A DNA stretch of 21,056 nucleotides from a virus (IMGVR_UViG_3300045258_000007:1-21056), one strand, 5' to 3'. Shown: positions 13,415 to 21,011, counted from the stretch's first letter. A program made the numbers and translations. Notes: generated by a model not told the origin, from the sequence alone.

Positions 13415-13813
13415 ATGGACAGCGTCGGCTTTGCGTTCGAGATCGAGAAGTCGGACGAGACCGGCCGCTATGTCCGGGGCTGGGCCAGCGTCATCGCGGT
13501 CGATGGCAAGCCTGTGACCGACACGCAGGGCGACGTGATCAGCATGCCCGTGCTGCGCAAGGCGGCGCACGAGTTCATCACCGACGCGCGCGTCGCCAAG
13601 GTGATGCACAACGGCCAGCGCATGGGCGACGTGGTCGAGAGCGTCCTGATCGATGACGAGTTCGCCAAGGCGATGGGCGCCAGCACCGGCAAGCGTGGCT
13701 GGTGGATCGGCATGGATATCCACGACCCGGCGACCCGCGCGCGCGTGGCGAAACGCGAGCTTCGCGCCTTCTCCATTGGCGGTCGCGGCGTGCGCCAGAA
13801 GATCGCCGACTGA
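13415..13813 (+). CDS. XkdF-like prohead protease
   Basis: This is a 132-residue protein, with SD CGGAG upstream of the ATG at 13415. The conserved blocks are G-W-A-S-V-I, D-T-Q-G-D-V-I, K-A-A-H-E-F, V-M-H65-N-G, W-W-I-G-M-D-I-H-D and A-F-S120-I-G-G-R-G, as in the XkdF family of phage serine proteases. H65 and S120 are the likely catalytic pair. It would cleave scaffold and capsid precursors during head maturation. It lies just upstream of the scaffold, as expected. Unusually, the block E-I-S-L-V-D-x-P-A-N that often ends this family is absent here and opens the next gene. Confidence 0.85.
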   Translation: MDSVGFAFEIEKSDETGRYVRGWASVIAVDGKPVTDTQGDVISMPVLRKAAHEFITDARVAKVMHNGQRMGDVVESVLIDDEFAKAMGASTGKRGWWIGMDIHDPATRARVAKRELRAFSIGGRGVRQKIAD

Positions 13814-13823
13814 AAGGACGCAC

Positions 13824-14666
13824 ATGGCAACCCAGATTACGGTCCTGAAGCTGGACGAGATTTCGCTGGTCGACGACCCGGCGAACATCGACGCAAGAGT
13901 TGAGATCGTCAAGCGTCGCAGCGCCAGCAACGCCAGCGACATGATTGCAAAGATCGGCGAGTTCGCCGACGCCCTGGCCGGAGGAACCCCGGTCGACCCG
14001 GACACCGCCAGTGCGGCTGTGTCTTACATCCAGGAGATCACGATGGATCTTGAGACGCTGTCGAAGCAACTCGACGAGGCGCAGAAGAACCTCGACACGC
14101 TGACCAAGCGCGCCGAGGAGGCCGAGGGCAAGATCGCCAAGCACGCCGAGGAGATCACCGCCAAGGACACGGTCATCAAGGCCAAGGACGAGGAGATCGC
14201 CAAGCTCGCGGCCGACAAGCCGAAGCCAACCGACGACGAGATCATGAAGTCGGTCCCGGAGCCCGTGCGCAAGCGTCTCGAAGCGGCCGAGGCCGAGATC
14301 ACCAAGATGCGCGACGCTGCCGACGAGGCCGTGTTCAAGGCCAAGGCCCAGAGCTTCGGCATCGGCAACGCGGACGAGATCGGCCCGATCATGCTGCGCA
14401 TCGCCAAGCACTCCACGGAGGACGTGCTCGCCATCGAGAAGGTGCTCAAGGCGGCCGGCGCGCAGATCAAGGCAGCGGGCCTGTTCAAGTCGGTCGGCGC
14501 CGGCAGCGGTGCGGAGGACACCTCGCCCGATGCGCTCCTCGTGCAGAAGACGCACGAAATCCAGAAGGCCGACCCGAAGCTCACCTACGCGGCGGCCTAC
14601 ACGCTCGCGACGGAGCGCAACCCGGAACTCTATACGCAGTATCTCCAGAAGCGCCGCGTCGCCTAG
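13824..14666 (+). CDS. Coiled-coil capsid scaffold protein
   Basis: This is a 280-residue protein. AAAGGA at 13813-13818 precedes the ATG at 13824. Residues 9-30 (LDEISLVDDPANIDA) match the C-terminal block of XkdF-type proteases and may bind the protease. Residues ~75-131 are a strong coiled coil with Glu/Lys/Ala heptads (LETLSKQLDEAQKNLDTLTK, AEEAEGKIAKHAEE), and a second helix lies at ~145-175. The C-terminus is YTQYLQKRRVA, basic as in scaffold capsid-binding tails. It guides assembly of the prohead and would be removed by the upstream protease. It is followed by a clear hairpin terminator. Confidence 0.8.
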   Translation: MATQITVLKLDEISLVDDPANIDARVEIVKRRSASNASDMIAKIGEFADALAGGTPVDPDTASAAVSYIQEITMDLETLSKQLDEAQKNLDTLTKRAEEAEGKIAKHAEEITAKDTVIKAKDEEIAKLAADKPKPTDDEIMKSVPEPVRKRLEAAEAEITKMRDAADEAVFKAKAQSFGIGNADEIGPIMLRIAKHSTEDVLAIEKVLKAAGAQIKAAGLFKSVGAGSGAEDTSPDALLVQKTHEIQKADPKLTYAAAYTLATERNPELYTQYLQKRRVA

Positions 14667-14699
14667 CAGCGCCGGCAACCCATCCGCGTCTCCTGAAGG

Positions 14700-14733
14700 G
14701 GGCGCGAGTCCAGCGTTGGGCTCGCGCCCTTTT
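14700..14733 (+). terminator. Rho-independent terminator after the scaffold gene
   Basis: Arm GGGCGCGAGTCC (14700-14711), loop AGCGTT, arm GGGCTCGCGCCC (14718-14729) and then TTTT. The stem is 12 bp with one G-T pair. It probably tunes the ratio of early head genes to the capsid genes rather than stopping all transcription. Confidence 0.85.
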
Positions 14734-14757
14734 CGATTCTGAAAGGGACCAATCAAC

Positions 14758-15528
14758 ATGACGACTAGCTCGAACCTCGAAAGCCGCAGCTTCATCGCGG
14801 CGGCCGATTTCCGCACCAAGCAGTTCTACGCGATGAAGGTCAACGCCAGCGGGCAGTGCATGCTTCCCACGGCGGTCGGCGATCCCATGGTCGGCGTGCT
14901 CCAGAACAAGCCGAACATCGGCGAGATCGCGACCGTCGCCGTCTTCGGCCGCACCAAGTGGGTGTGCGCCAACGCGATCAACGCCGGCCAGGGTGTGCAG
15001 TCCGACGCAGCCGGCAAGGCGATCCCGGTCGCCACCGGCTACACCGCCGGCTACAGCGCCGAGACGGCGATCTCCAGCGCGGGCCAGATCATCGAAGTCG
15101 ATCTCCTGCACATGGGCATGGCCGTCGTCCTGACCGGCACGCTGGGCGCGGAAGGCGCGTCGGTCGACGAGGTGCGCAACACGCGCGGCGAGACCAAGGA
15201 AGAGCAGGCGGCACGCGAAGCGGCCGAAGACGCCGAAGCCGATCTGCCGGGCGAGGAGCGCGCGCGCCGGCTGCACGAGCGCGAGCAGATCCGCGTCAAC
15301 CCCGGTCTGCGCGAAGGCTTCGAGGCCGATTGGAAGGCGCGCGACGAGCAGATCGCGGCGCAGCGCGAGGCGCAGCAGGCCGAGGCGGCGCATGAGGCAG
15401 AGCGCGCGGCGGCGCGTCGGGAGGCGGCACTCGCGAAGCTGTCGCCGGCCGAACGCGAGGCGCACGAGAAGGCAGAGCGCGAGGCCAGCGAGCGCAGCGC
15501 GGCCAAGCGCGGTCCCCGCTACGGCTAA
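14758..15528 (+). CDS. Capsid decoration (cement) protein with long charged C-terminal helix
   Basis: This is a 256-residue protein, with AAAGGGA at 14742-14748 before the ATG. Residues ~1-120 are a beta-rich domain (AMKVNASGQCMLPTAVGDPM, VGVLQNKP, ATVAVFGRTKWV, GQGVQSDAAGKAI) typical of small head decoration proteins encoded just upstream of the capsid gene. Residues ~135-256 are an unusual extension made almost only of Glu, Ala, Arg and Lys (EEQAAREAAEDAEADL, EREAHEKAEREASERSAAKR). It is predicted to be a single long helix or coiled coil. The extension is not part of the usual domain and may project from the capsid or serve in assembly. Confidence 0.76.
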   Translation: MTTSSNLESRSFIAAADFRTKQFYAMKVNASGQCMLPTAVGDPMVGVLQNKPNIGEIATVAVFGRTKWVCANAINAGQGVQSDAAGKAIPVATGYTAGYSAETAISSAGQIIEVDLLHMGMAVVLTGTLGAEGASVDEVRNTRGETKEEQAAREAAEDAEADLPGEERARRLHEREQIRVNPGLREGFEADWKARDEQIAAQREAQQAEAAHEAERAAARREAALAKLSPAEREAHEKAEREASERSAAKRGPRYG

Positions 15529-15594
15529 CCCAAGCGCGACACGTCGCGTCGGTTCTCGACTCGATCTGAGTCACAATTCAGGAAGGAGCTAACG

Positions 15595-16581
15595 ATGCAG
15601 CCCACCCCGAGCGACGTGCATGTCAACACGCCGCTGACGAACATGTCCATCGCGTACATCCAGCAGGCATCCGACTTCATCGCCGCGCAGGTGTTCCCGA
15701 ACATCCCGGTCCAGAAGCAGAGCGACCTCTACTTCACCTACGACCGTGGCATGTTCAATCGTGACGAAATGCGCGAACGCGCACCCGCTACCGAGTCCGA
15801 GGGCAGCGGCTACACGGTGGACGCCACGTCGAACTACTACGCGCGGCACTACTCGTTCCACCACGACATCCCGGATCAGGTGAGGTCGAACGCCGACCAT
15901 CCGCTCTCTCCTGATCGCGACGGCACGACGCTGGTCACCCAGAAGGCGCTTATCCGCCGCGAGAAAATCTGGGTGTCCAAGTTCTTCAACTCGGGCATCT
16001 GGGCGTTCGATTGGGCCGGCGTCGCTGCTGGTCCGACCGGCAACCAAGTGCTCCAGTGGAACGACGTGAACTCGAACCCCATCGAGGACGTGCGCAAGTT
16101 CAAGCGCACGATGAAGGAGTCGACCGGGTTCGAGCCGAACAAGCTCGTGCTCGGGCGCGCGGTCTACGACACGCTGCTCGATCACCCGGACTTCATCGAC
16201 CGGGTCAAGTACGGCCAGACGAGCGGCGGGCCGGCGATGATCAGCCGCAACAACATGGCGGCGCTCTTCGAGATCGACCAGATCCTCGTGATGAACGCCA
16301 TCGAGAACACCGCCAAGGAGGGCCTCACCAACGTCCACGCCTTCATCGGCGGCAAGAAGGCGCTCCTGGCCTATGCGCCGCCGTCGCCGTCGATCCTGAC
16401 GCCGTCTGCCGGCTACACGTTCAGTTGGACCGGGCTGATCGGCTCGGGCGTCGAGGGCAACCGCATCCGGACGTTCAGGATGGAGCAGTTGCTCAGCGAC
16501 CGCATCGAGATCGACATCGCGTTCGACATGAAGCCGGTCTGCCTCGACTGCGGGTTCTTCCTCAACACCATCGTCGCGTAG
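15595..16581 (+). CDS. Major capsid protein
   Basis: This is a 328-residue protein with a very strong SD, AGGAAGGAG at 15580-15588, consistent with the most abundant virion protein. Features are NMSIAYIQQASDFIAAQVFP near the N-terminus, a spine-helix-like stretch with basic residues (TLVTQKALIRREKIWVSKFF), NKLVLGRAVYDTLLDHPDFI, FEIDQILVMNAIENTAKEG and RTFRMEQLLSDRIEIDIAFD near the end. These match HK97-fold capsid proteins of proteobacterial siphophages. There is no long N-terminal delta domain, in keeping with a separate scaffold. Cys pairs near the C-terminus (VCLDCGFF) could form cross-links. Confidence 0.87.
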   Translation: MQPTPSDVHVNTPLTNMSIAYIQQASDFIAAQVFPNIPVQKQSDLYFTYDRGMFNRDEMRERAPATESEGSGYTVDATSNYYARHYSFHHDIPDQVRSNADHPLSPDRDGTTLVTQKALIRREKIWVSKFFNSGIWAFDWAGVAAGPTGNQVLQWNDVNSNPIEDVRKFKRTMKESTGFEPNKLVLGRAVYDTLLDHPDFIDRVKYGQTSGGPAMISRNNMAALFEIDQILVMNAIENTAKEGLTNVHAFIGGKKALLAYAPPSPSILTPSAGYTFSWTGLIGSGVEGNRIRTFRMEQLLSDRIEIDIAFDMKPVCLDCGFFLNTIVA

Positions 16582-16585
16582 GAAT

Positions 16586-16610
16586 TGGGGGCAGACCTGA
16601 CCTGCCCCCA
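16586..16610. terminator. GC-rich hairpin after the capsid gene
   Basis: TGGGGGCAG (16586-16594) and CTGCCCCCA (16602-16610) pair perfectly over 9 bp with a 7-base loop, starting five bases after the capsid stop. There is no T-run, so it is either a weak terminator or an mRNA 3'-end stabiliser that lowers expression of downstream genes. Confidence 0.5.
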
Positions 16611-16626
16611 CTTCCGGTGCTACAAC

Positions 16627-16656
16627 ACCCCCGGTTTATTCCTACCGATAGGGGGT
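16627..16656 (+). promoter_or_regulatory. Possible hairpin masking the ribosome binding site of the 16662 gene
   Basis: ACCCCC (16627-16632) pairs with GGGGGT (16651-16656), and GGT (16633-16635) pairs with ACC (16644-16646), leaving GATA bulged. GGGGG at 16651-16655 is the only SD-like sequence before the ATG at 16662, so the fold would hide it. Confidence 0.4.
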
Positions 16657-16661
16657 CACAC

Positions 16662-17048
16662 ATGTCGCGTCATTCACCACCTTTGCCGTTCTCGCCGTAC
16701 TACGATTTCCGCGTCGTCAAGCCGATGACCGTGGCCGGGCAGGCGCTCAAGCTCGGCGACCCGCTGCCGAAGGACGGCCTGTCGCCCCGGCGGCTGCGCC
16801 AACTGTTCGAGGCGCGGATGATCTCACCGCTGCCGCCCGAGATCCTGCCCGGCAACGGGGCTGCGGACGCCGGCCATGGCGACAACGGCGCCTGGGGCTC
16901 CAACCCCCCGGCTGACACCGCAACGCCTCCCAGCGGGCCGCTGCGCGCCCAGCACAAGGGCTTCGGGAAGTGGTTCGTGATCAATGCCGCCGGCCAGGAG
17001 GTGAGCGGGCCGCACACGCGCGAGGAGGCCGAACGTCTGTCTGGTTGA
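16662..17048 (+). CDS. Small phage head-region protein of unknown function
   Basis: This is a 128-residue protein starting at 16662. The long open frame upstream is a capsid-gene shadow. The N-terminal half (YDFRVVKPMTVAGQALKLGD, SPRRLRQLFEARMI) is a compact domain. The middle is Gly/Ala/Pro-rich and disordered. The end (GKWFVINAAGQEVSGPHTRE, EEAERLSG) is a small beta-hairpin-helix motif met in other phage head-region proteins. By position, after the capsid gene, it may be a head-tail joining or minor head protein, but I cannot name a family. Confidence 0.66.
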   Translation: MSRHSPPLPFSPYYDFRVVKPMTVAGQALKLGDPLPKDGLSPRRLRQLFEARMISPLPPEILPGNGAADAGHGDNGAWGSNPPADTATPPSGPLRAQHKGFGKWFVINAAGQEVSGPHTREEAERLSG

Positions 17049-17093
17049 CCGGACTCGCTCGGGCCTATGCTGTTCCTCGACGAGGAAGGCGCC

Positions 17094-17420
17094 ATGGACA
17101 TGCACGAGCTATCGGGCGAGGCGAGCTTCTGGTTGATCGACGGTCCCGACACTCGCATCGACGTGGACTACGACCCGGCGCTCGCCTTCGTGCTCATGTC
17201 GCCGGGCTACCGACCCTGGCGCGTGCAGCCGCCGTGGAGCATGGCTGGCAGGTACAGCGTGCATGGCGTCGAGTTCACCGACACGCCGTACCCGATCATC
17301 ATCGCGGCGATCAAGCCGGAGCATGTGCGATGGTTCCTTACGATGCCGCAGGGCCTCGTCGATAACGCCATCATCGAGATCCAATCGCAGATGATCGGCG
17401 AGCCGGTCGGCCATGCTTGA
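17094..17420 (+). CDS. Hypothetical phage protein
   Basis: This is 108 residues from the ATG at 17094, which has AGGAAGG five to ten bases upstream. The ATG at 17067 (117 residues) has no SD and is the alternative. It is acidic and aromatic, with ASFWLIDGPDTRIDVDYDPA, PGYRPWRVQPPW and IIIAAIKPEHVRWFLTMP. It probably forms a small alpha/beta domain. It overlaps the methyltransferase-like gene by eight bases, so the two are likely translated together. No family is recognised. Confidence 0.62.
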   Translation: MDMHELSGEASFWLIDGPDTRIDVDYDPALAFVLMSPGYRPWRVQPPWSMAGRYSVHGVEFTDTPYPIIIAAIKPEHVRWFLTMPQGLVDNAIIEIQSQMIGEPVGHA

Positions 17421-17886
17421 CGTGGATCGTACCGAGTGGGTGCGCAAGCTGCTCATGGCGGGCGAGCGCTGCATCGACGTGGGCTGCGGCACGAGCCCGC
17501 AGAACATCATCCGCTATGACCAGCACATCTGCGTCGAGCCGAACCCGGTAAGCGTCTGCTGGCTGGAGCGCCGCGCCTTCAACGTCCGGTCGATGCGGGC
17601 GCAAGAGGTGCTGCCCGATCTCGCGCCGTCGACCGCCGTGTTCCTGCTCGACGTGCTGCATTGCCTGACGCTCGATGACGCCGCAGCCGTGCTGGCGCTC
17701 GCGAAGCGCAAGGCGGTGCTGCACCTGATCGTCGCGGAGCCGTTCGCCCCGGCGACCAACGGCAGCGACCTGTGGAACCGCGCGCGCTCGATCTGGCGCA
17801 GCGACATGCTGGGCAACGAACCGGGCTGGCAGCACAAGGAGACGCACGCGGGATTCGTCTCCGTGCTCTCGTGGCTGCCGCCCTAA
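17413..17886 (+). CDS. SAM-dependent methyltransferase-like protein
   Basis: This is a 157-residue protein overlapping the previous gene by eight bases. C-I-D22-V-G-C-G26-T is the classic motif I of class I methyltransferases, and I-C-V-E42-P-N supplies the acidic residue that binds the ribose. V-F-L-L-D-V-L-H-C-L fits motif IV/post-motif strands. The domain is short (usual length is about 200 or more), so the C-terminal substrate part is reduced. No DNA-methylase motif (N/D-P-P-Y) is seen, so a DNA target is not indicated. It is out of place among head-tail genes and looks like an accessory gene. The substrate is unknown. Confidence 0.72.
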   Translation: MLDVDRTEWVRKLLMAGERCIDVGCGTSPQNIIRYDQHICVEPNPVSVCWLERRAFNVRSMRAQEVLPDLAPSTAVFLLDVLHCLTLDDAAAVLALAKRKAVLHLIVAEPFAPATNGSDLWNRARSIWRSDMLGNEPGWQHKETHAGFVSVLSWLPP

Positions 17887-17903
17887 GAGGAAGCCGGCGA
17901 CGG

Positions 17904-17940
17904 GAGGGCAGTGGGTCACCGGCACCTGCATGCTGCCCTC
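17904..17940. other. Intergenic inverted repeat
   Basis: GAGGGCAG (17904-17911) and CTGCCCTC (17933-17940) pair over 8 bp around a 21-base loop, between the methyltransferase-like gene and the connector gene. There is no T-run. The arms resemble those of the hairpin after the capsid gene. Confidence 0.4.
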
Positions 17941-17959
17941 ACAAAACGCGGAGAACACC

Positions 17960-18529
17960 ATGGCAGTGATCGTTGAAGACGGCAGCGGCAAGCCCGACGC
18001 CGAGGTCTATGTCGCGCTCGCCGACTTCAAGGCATGGGCGACCAAGCGGCTCTACGACATCACGCCATACAGCGACGCCACCATCGAAGCGAAGATGCTC
18101 GACGCCGCGATGTGGATCGACACCAAGTACCGCTACGGCGGCACCAAGCTGGTCGCCACGCAGGCGCTCGAATTCCCGCGCATGGGGCTCGTCGATTGGA
18201 GCGGCAACCCGGTCTACGGCGTGCCGTCGCGCGTGCAGCAGGCCGAGAACGACCTGACGTGGAAGGGCTTCACGCAGCCGCTCTACAGCGACGCGGCGCG
18301 CGACGGAGCGATCCAGCAGGAGGTCGTCGGGCCGCTGTCGGTGACGTACTTCCAGGGCGCGCCGTCGCAGACCACGTTCACGGCGGCTGAGCAACTGCTC
18401 AAGCCCTACGTGATCGGCGAAGACGAGGTGCTCGGCGGTCCTTACGTCGGCGGCTCCGCTCAAGCGTCGGCTGACGATCCATATGGCGGTCCAACCTTCG
18501 GCATCGGCATGAACGACAATCCGGAATAG
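17960..18529 (+). CDS. DnaT-like head-tail connector protein
   Basis: This is 189 residues from the ATG at 17960, which has CGGAGA about eight bases upstream. The ATG at 17930 lies in the preceding inverted repeat and is unlikely. M-A-V-I-V-E-D-G-S-G, A-E-V-Y-V-A-L-A-D-F-K-A-W, K-Y-R-Y-G-G, T-Q-A-L-E-F-P-R and V-P-S-R-V-Q-Q-A are the conserved blocks of the DnaT-like family found in phage head-tail connectors. It would add to the head at the portal vertex before tail joining. The C-terminus is Gly/Asp-rich and disordered. Neighbouring head-closure and tail-terminator genes support this. Confidence 0.84.
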   Translation: MAVIVEDGSGKPDAEVYVALADFKAWATKRLYDITPYSDATIEAKMLDAAMWIDTKYRYGGTKLVATQALEFPRMGLVDWSGNPVYGVPSRVQQAENDLTWKGFTQPLYSDAARDGAIQQEVVGPLSVTYFQGAPSQTTFTAAEQLLKPYVIGEDEVLGGPYVGGSAQASADDPYGGPTFGIGMNDNPE

Positions 18530-18533
18530 CGCC

Positions 18534-18902
18534 ATGGGCAAGTACGACGGGCTCACCAACACCGCCGCATCGCTGATCGCGCGCAAGGGCGGGCCTGCCA
18601 AGCTCACGCATGTCGAGGATGCCACGTTCAACCCGGTCACGCAGGAGACGGCATCGCAGACCAGGATCTACGACGTGATGGCTGTCGGGCTGCCGCCGAC
18701 CAAGGGCGCAGAGTTCCGCGTCGGATCGCTGCTCATGCGCAACGTGCTCGAATTCCAGATCGCGCAGAAGGGGCTCGCCGTGCGGCCGATGCCGGGCGAC
18801 AAGCTGCGCTGGGCCGGCTACGACTGGCGCATCATCTGGTCGACGACCTACGATCCAGCCTCCGATGGCTCGATCATGACGACCGCCTATGGCGAACGCT
18901 AA
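18534..18902 (+). CDS. Putative head closure / head-tail joining protein
   Basis: This is a 122-residue protein starting four bases after the connector stop. It is beta-rich (PAKLTHVEDATFNP, IYDVMAVGLPPTKG, AVRPMPGDKLRWAG, YDWRIIWSTTYDP) with the pattern of small head-closure proteins, whose domain includes a G-D-x-L/V strand pair and a W near the end. It lies between the connector and the gp10-like gene, the usual place for head closure. Its stop overlaps the next start by 14 bases. Sequence evidence alone is moderate. Confidence 0.66.
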   Translation: MGKYDGLTNTAASLIARKGGPAKLTHVEDATFNPVTQETASQTRIYDVMAVGLPPTKGAEFRVGSLLMRNVLEFQIAQKGLAVRPMPGDKLRWAGYDWRIIWSTTYDPASDGSIMTTAYGER

Positions 18903-19308
18903 CGACACGCCGAAGCTGTTCTTCGCCAGCATCAAGCGCTGGCACGAGAAGACCCAGGCGACGCTTCTCGCGATTGCGCGTCAGAGCGCGTTCGAGCTAG
19001 CGGAGCGCGTGGTCGTCGCGACGCCGGTCGACACCGGATTCCTGCGCGGCTCGTGGCAGCCATCCATCGGCGGGCCGGCGAAGTTCGGCGGCGGCGCCTT
19101 CGTCATCGCGGCGGTCGTCCAACAGATCAAGCTCGGCGACGTGTTCATGCTGCGCAACAATGCGGCCTACGCGATGCGGATCGAGTTCGGCTTCGTCGGC
19201 ACGGACAAGCTCGGTCGCCACTACAATCAGAAGGGCCGCTACATGGTCACCGACAACTGCGCGAAGTGGAAGACCATCGTCGCCGACATCGCGAGGCAAC
19301 TCAAATGA
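18889..19308 (+). CDS. HK97 gp10-like neck / tail-completion protein
   Basis: This is a 139-residue protein. It has the typical A-T-P-V-D-T-G-F-L-R-G-S-W block followed by N-N-A-A-Y-A-M-R-I-E-F-G, the signature of the HK97 gp10-like family of tail-attachment proteins. A long N-terminal helix (HEKTQATLLAIARQSAFELA) and a C-terminal helix complete the domain. It sits directly before the tail terminator and overlaps it by ATGA at 19305-19308. Confidence 0.86.
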   Translation: MANANDTPKLFFASIKRWHEKTQATLLAIARQSAFELAERVVVATPVDTGFLRGSWQPSIGGPAKFGGGAFVIAAVVQQIKLGDVFMLRNNAAYAMRIEFGFVGTDKLGRHYNQKGRYMVTDNCAKWKTIVADIARQLK

Positions 19309-19730
19309 GCGGCATCGCAACCGTCGAGGCCGACATCCGCTCGGCGTTCCGGGCCGCGCTGCTCGCCGTTCCTGGCCTGCCCGAGGGGCGCAAGTGGGAA
19401 GGCAAGCCCTATCAGCCGATACTCGGGACGCCGTTCATCGCCGAGACGGTGCGGCCGGTCTACTCGATGGTGCGCGCGCTCGGGCGCGGCGGCAACATCG
19501 AGCATCGCTTCCTGTGCATCGTCAACCTGAACTTCCCTGACGGTCGCGGCACCGCTGCCATCGACACGCTCGCGGGCGCCATCCGTGAGAAGCTCTCGCC
19601 GGCTACATCGTTCGCCTACAACGGCACGGCGGCCTACATCCTTCGCGCCGAGACCGGGCCGCTCATCGAGGCGCCCGATTGGTTGACCAAGCCGGTCATG
19701 ATCACGGTCAGCACCTACACGACCAACTAG
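19305..19730 (+). CDS. Tail terminator-like protein
   Basis: This is 141 residues from the ATG at 19305 (ATGA overlap). It starts with V-E-A-D-I-R-S-A-F-R, has P-F-I-A-E-T-V-R-P, a strand F-L-C-I-V-N-L-N-F-P, and a late ITVSTYTTN strand, the layout of small tail-terminator proteins (DUF4128-like). These cap the tail tube and fix its length at the head-proximal end. The following gene is the tail tube, as expected. Confidence 0.8.
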   Translation: MSGIATVEADIRSAFRAALLAVPGLPEGRKWEGKPYQPILGTPFIAETVRPVYSMVRALGRGGNIEHRFLCIVNLNFPDGRGTAAIDTLAGAIREKLSPATSFAYNGTAAYILRAETGPLIEAPDWLTKPVMITVSTYTTN

Positions 19731-19736
19731 ACGAAC

Positions 19737-19759
19737 GCTCCCGCTCGGGCGGGCTGAGC
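19737..19759. other. Small GC-rich hairpin between terminator-protein and tube genes
   Basis: GCTCCCGC and GCGG-G-CT-GAGC can pair around TCGG, giving a short imperfect stem in the 88-base gap before the tail tube gene. There is no T-run. It may stabilise mRNA. Confidence 0.3.
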
Positions 19760-19802
19760 CGACGCGCTCGCGTGCGCGCCGTGGCGTCGTCGCGTCCACC
19801 CC

Positions 19803-19811
19803 AGGAAGGAG
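19803..19811 (+). promoter_or_regulatory. Strong SD fixing a TTG start for the tail tube gene
   Basis: AGGAAGGAG lies seven bases before the TTG at 19819. No ATG is suitably placed, so the TTG is the start. A strong SD with a weak start codon suits a highly made tube protein. Confidence 0.8.
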
Positions 19812-19818
19812 AATCCCC

Positions 19819-21011
19819 TTGACCCAGGCGTTGCAGGAATCCGTAGGCGTCACCCTCACCTACGGTCCAGAGACGGTATTCGGCACGCAGTCGGCGTCGG
19901 CCGGCAAGAAGATCGCGCGCGTCTCGTCGTCGCTCGTGCTCGGCAAGGCGAGCTTCGCTTCGCAGACGGTGCGCTCCGACCAGGAGATCGCGGACGCCCG
20001 CCACGGCATGCGCCGCGTCACCGGGCAGGTTGCCGGCGAGGTGATGATGCAGATGTGGGACGACTGGTTCGAGGCGCTGCTGCGCGGCACCTGGGCGGCC
20101 GGCGCGATACTCGATAATACGACGTATACCTCCGTCTCGGCCGACAACCCCACGAGCAAGTTCACCTTGGGCGCAGGCGATCCGGTCGTGACCGGCCTGC
20201 TCAAGGTCGGCGACATCATCAATTTCGGCAGCACCATCACCGGCCCGAATGCGAACTCGAACTTCCGCATCGCGTCACGAACAAGGACATCACGGTCGTC
20301 CCGGCGCCGGCCACGATGGGCGCGGACACCACCTTCACGCTCACCGTCTCCGGCAAGAAGCTGACGACCGGAATCGTCAAGCGGTCGTTCTCCATCGAGC
20401 AGATCATGCCGGCGCAGGACGTGTCCGAGATGTTCTTGGGCTGCCGGCTCTCGCAAGGCTCGTTCCGCCTGCCGCCCGATGGCATGGCGACCGTCACCTT
20501 TGACGTGATGGGCCAGGGCTCGAACACGCTGACCGGCGCCGCCAGCCCCGGCTTCGTCGCGCCGACTCCGGAACCGAACACGGCGATCCTCGCCGGGCTC
20601 AACGGCGCGCTGCTGATCAACGGCGTCGAGTCCGCGAACGTGACCGGCATGGACTTCACGTTCAACAACAACATGAACCAGACGCCCGTGCTCGGCTCCG
20701 ACGTGTCGCCCGACGTGTTCCACGGGCTCAAGACGGTCACCGGCAACATCTCGCTGTTCATCCAGGACGAAACGCTGCTCAACACCTTCCAGAACGAGAT
20801 CGAGGTCGGCATCACAGCGGTGCTGGAAGCGGCCGGCGGCGGCGTGGCGCCGCAGTTCATCGCCTTCTGCTTCGACCGCGTCAAGCTCATGGGCATCACG
20901 CGGCAGGTCGGCGCCGATGGCGGCGTCATCGGGCAGTTCCCCTTCCAATCGCTGCTGTCGAACACGCCCGGCGGCGGCTCGATGCACATCCAGCGCAGCA
21001 ACCTCACCTAG
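19819..21011 (+). pseudogene. Phage tail tube protein gene, broken by a frameshift near 20274
   Basis: Two frames together encode one tail tube protein. The first (19819 to ~20274) begins T-Q-A-L-Q-E-S-V-G-V-T-L-T-Y-G and contains MMQMWDDWFEALLRGTW. It then turns into an Arg/Ser-rich tail (stop 20364). The second frame, from 20274, continues sensibly as V-T-N-K-D-I-T-V-V-P-A-P and carries RSFSIEQIMPAQDVSEMFLG, LINGVESANVTGMDFTFNNN and the end at 21011. Adding one base at 20274-20275 joins them as F-R-I-A-V-T-N-K-D, 397 residues. The family is the siphovirus tube (tail tube 2 type). It is either a real lesion or an assembly error. Programmed shifting is unlikely because no slippery site is seen. 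Confidence 0.8.

Noticed and set aside
20219-20280. Programmed -1 frameshifting in the tail tube gene
   Set aside because: No X-XXY-YYZ slippery site is visible. Such shifting is typical of tail chaperone genes, and the short product would be non-functional.
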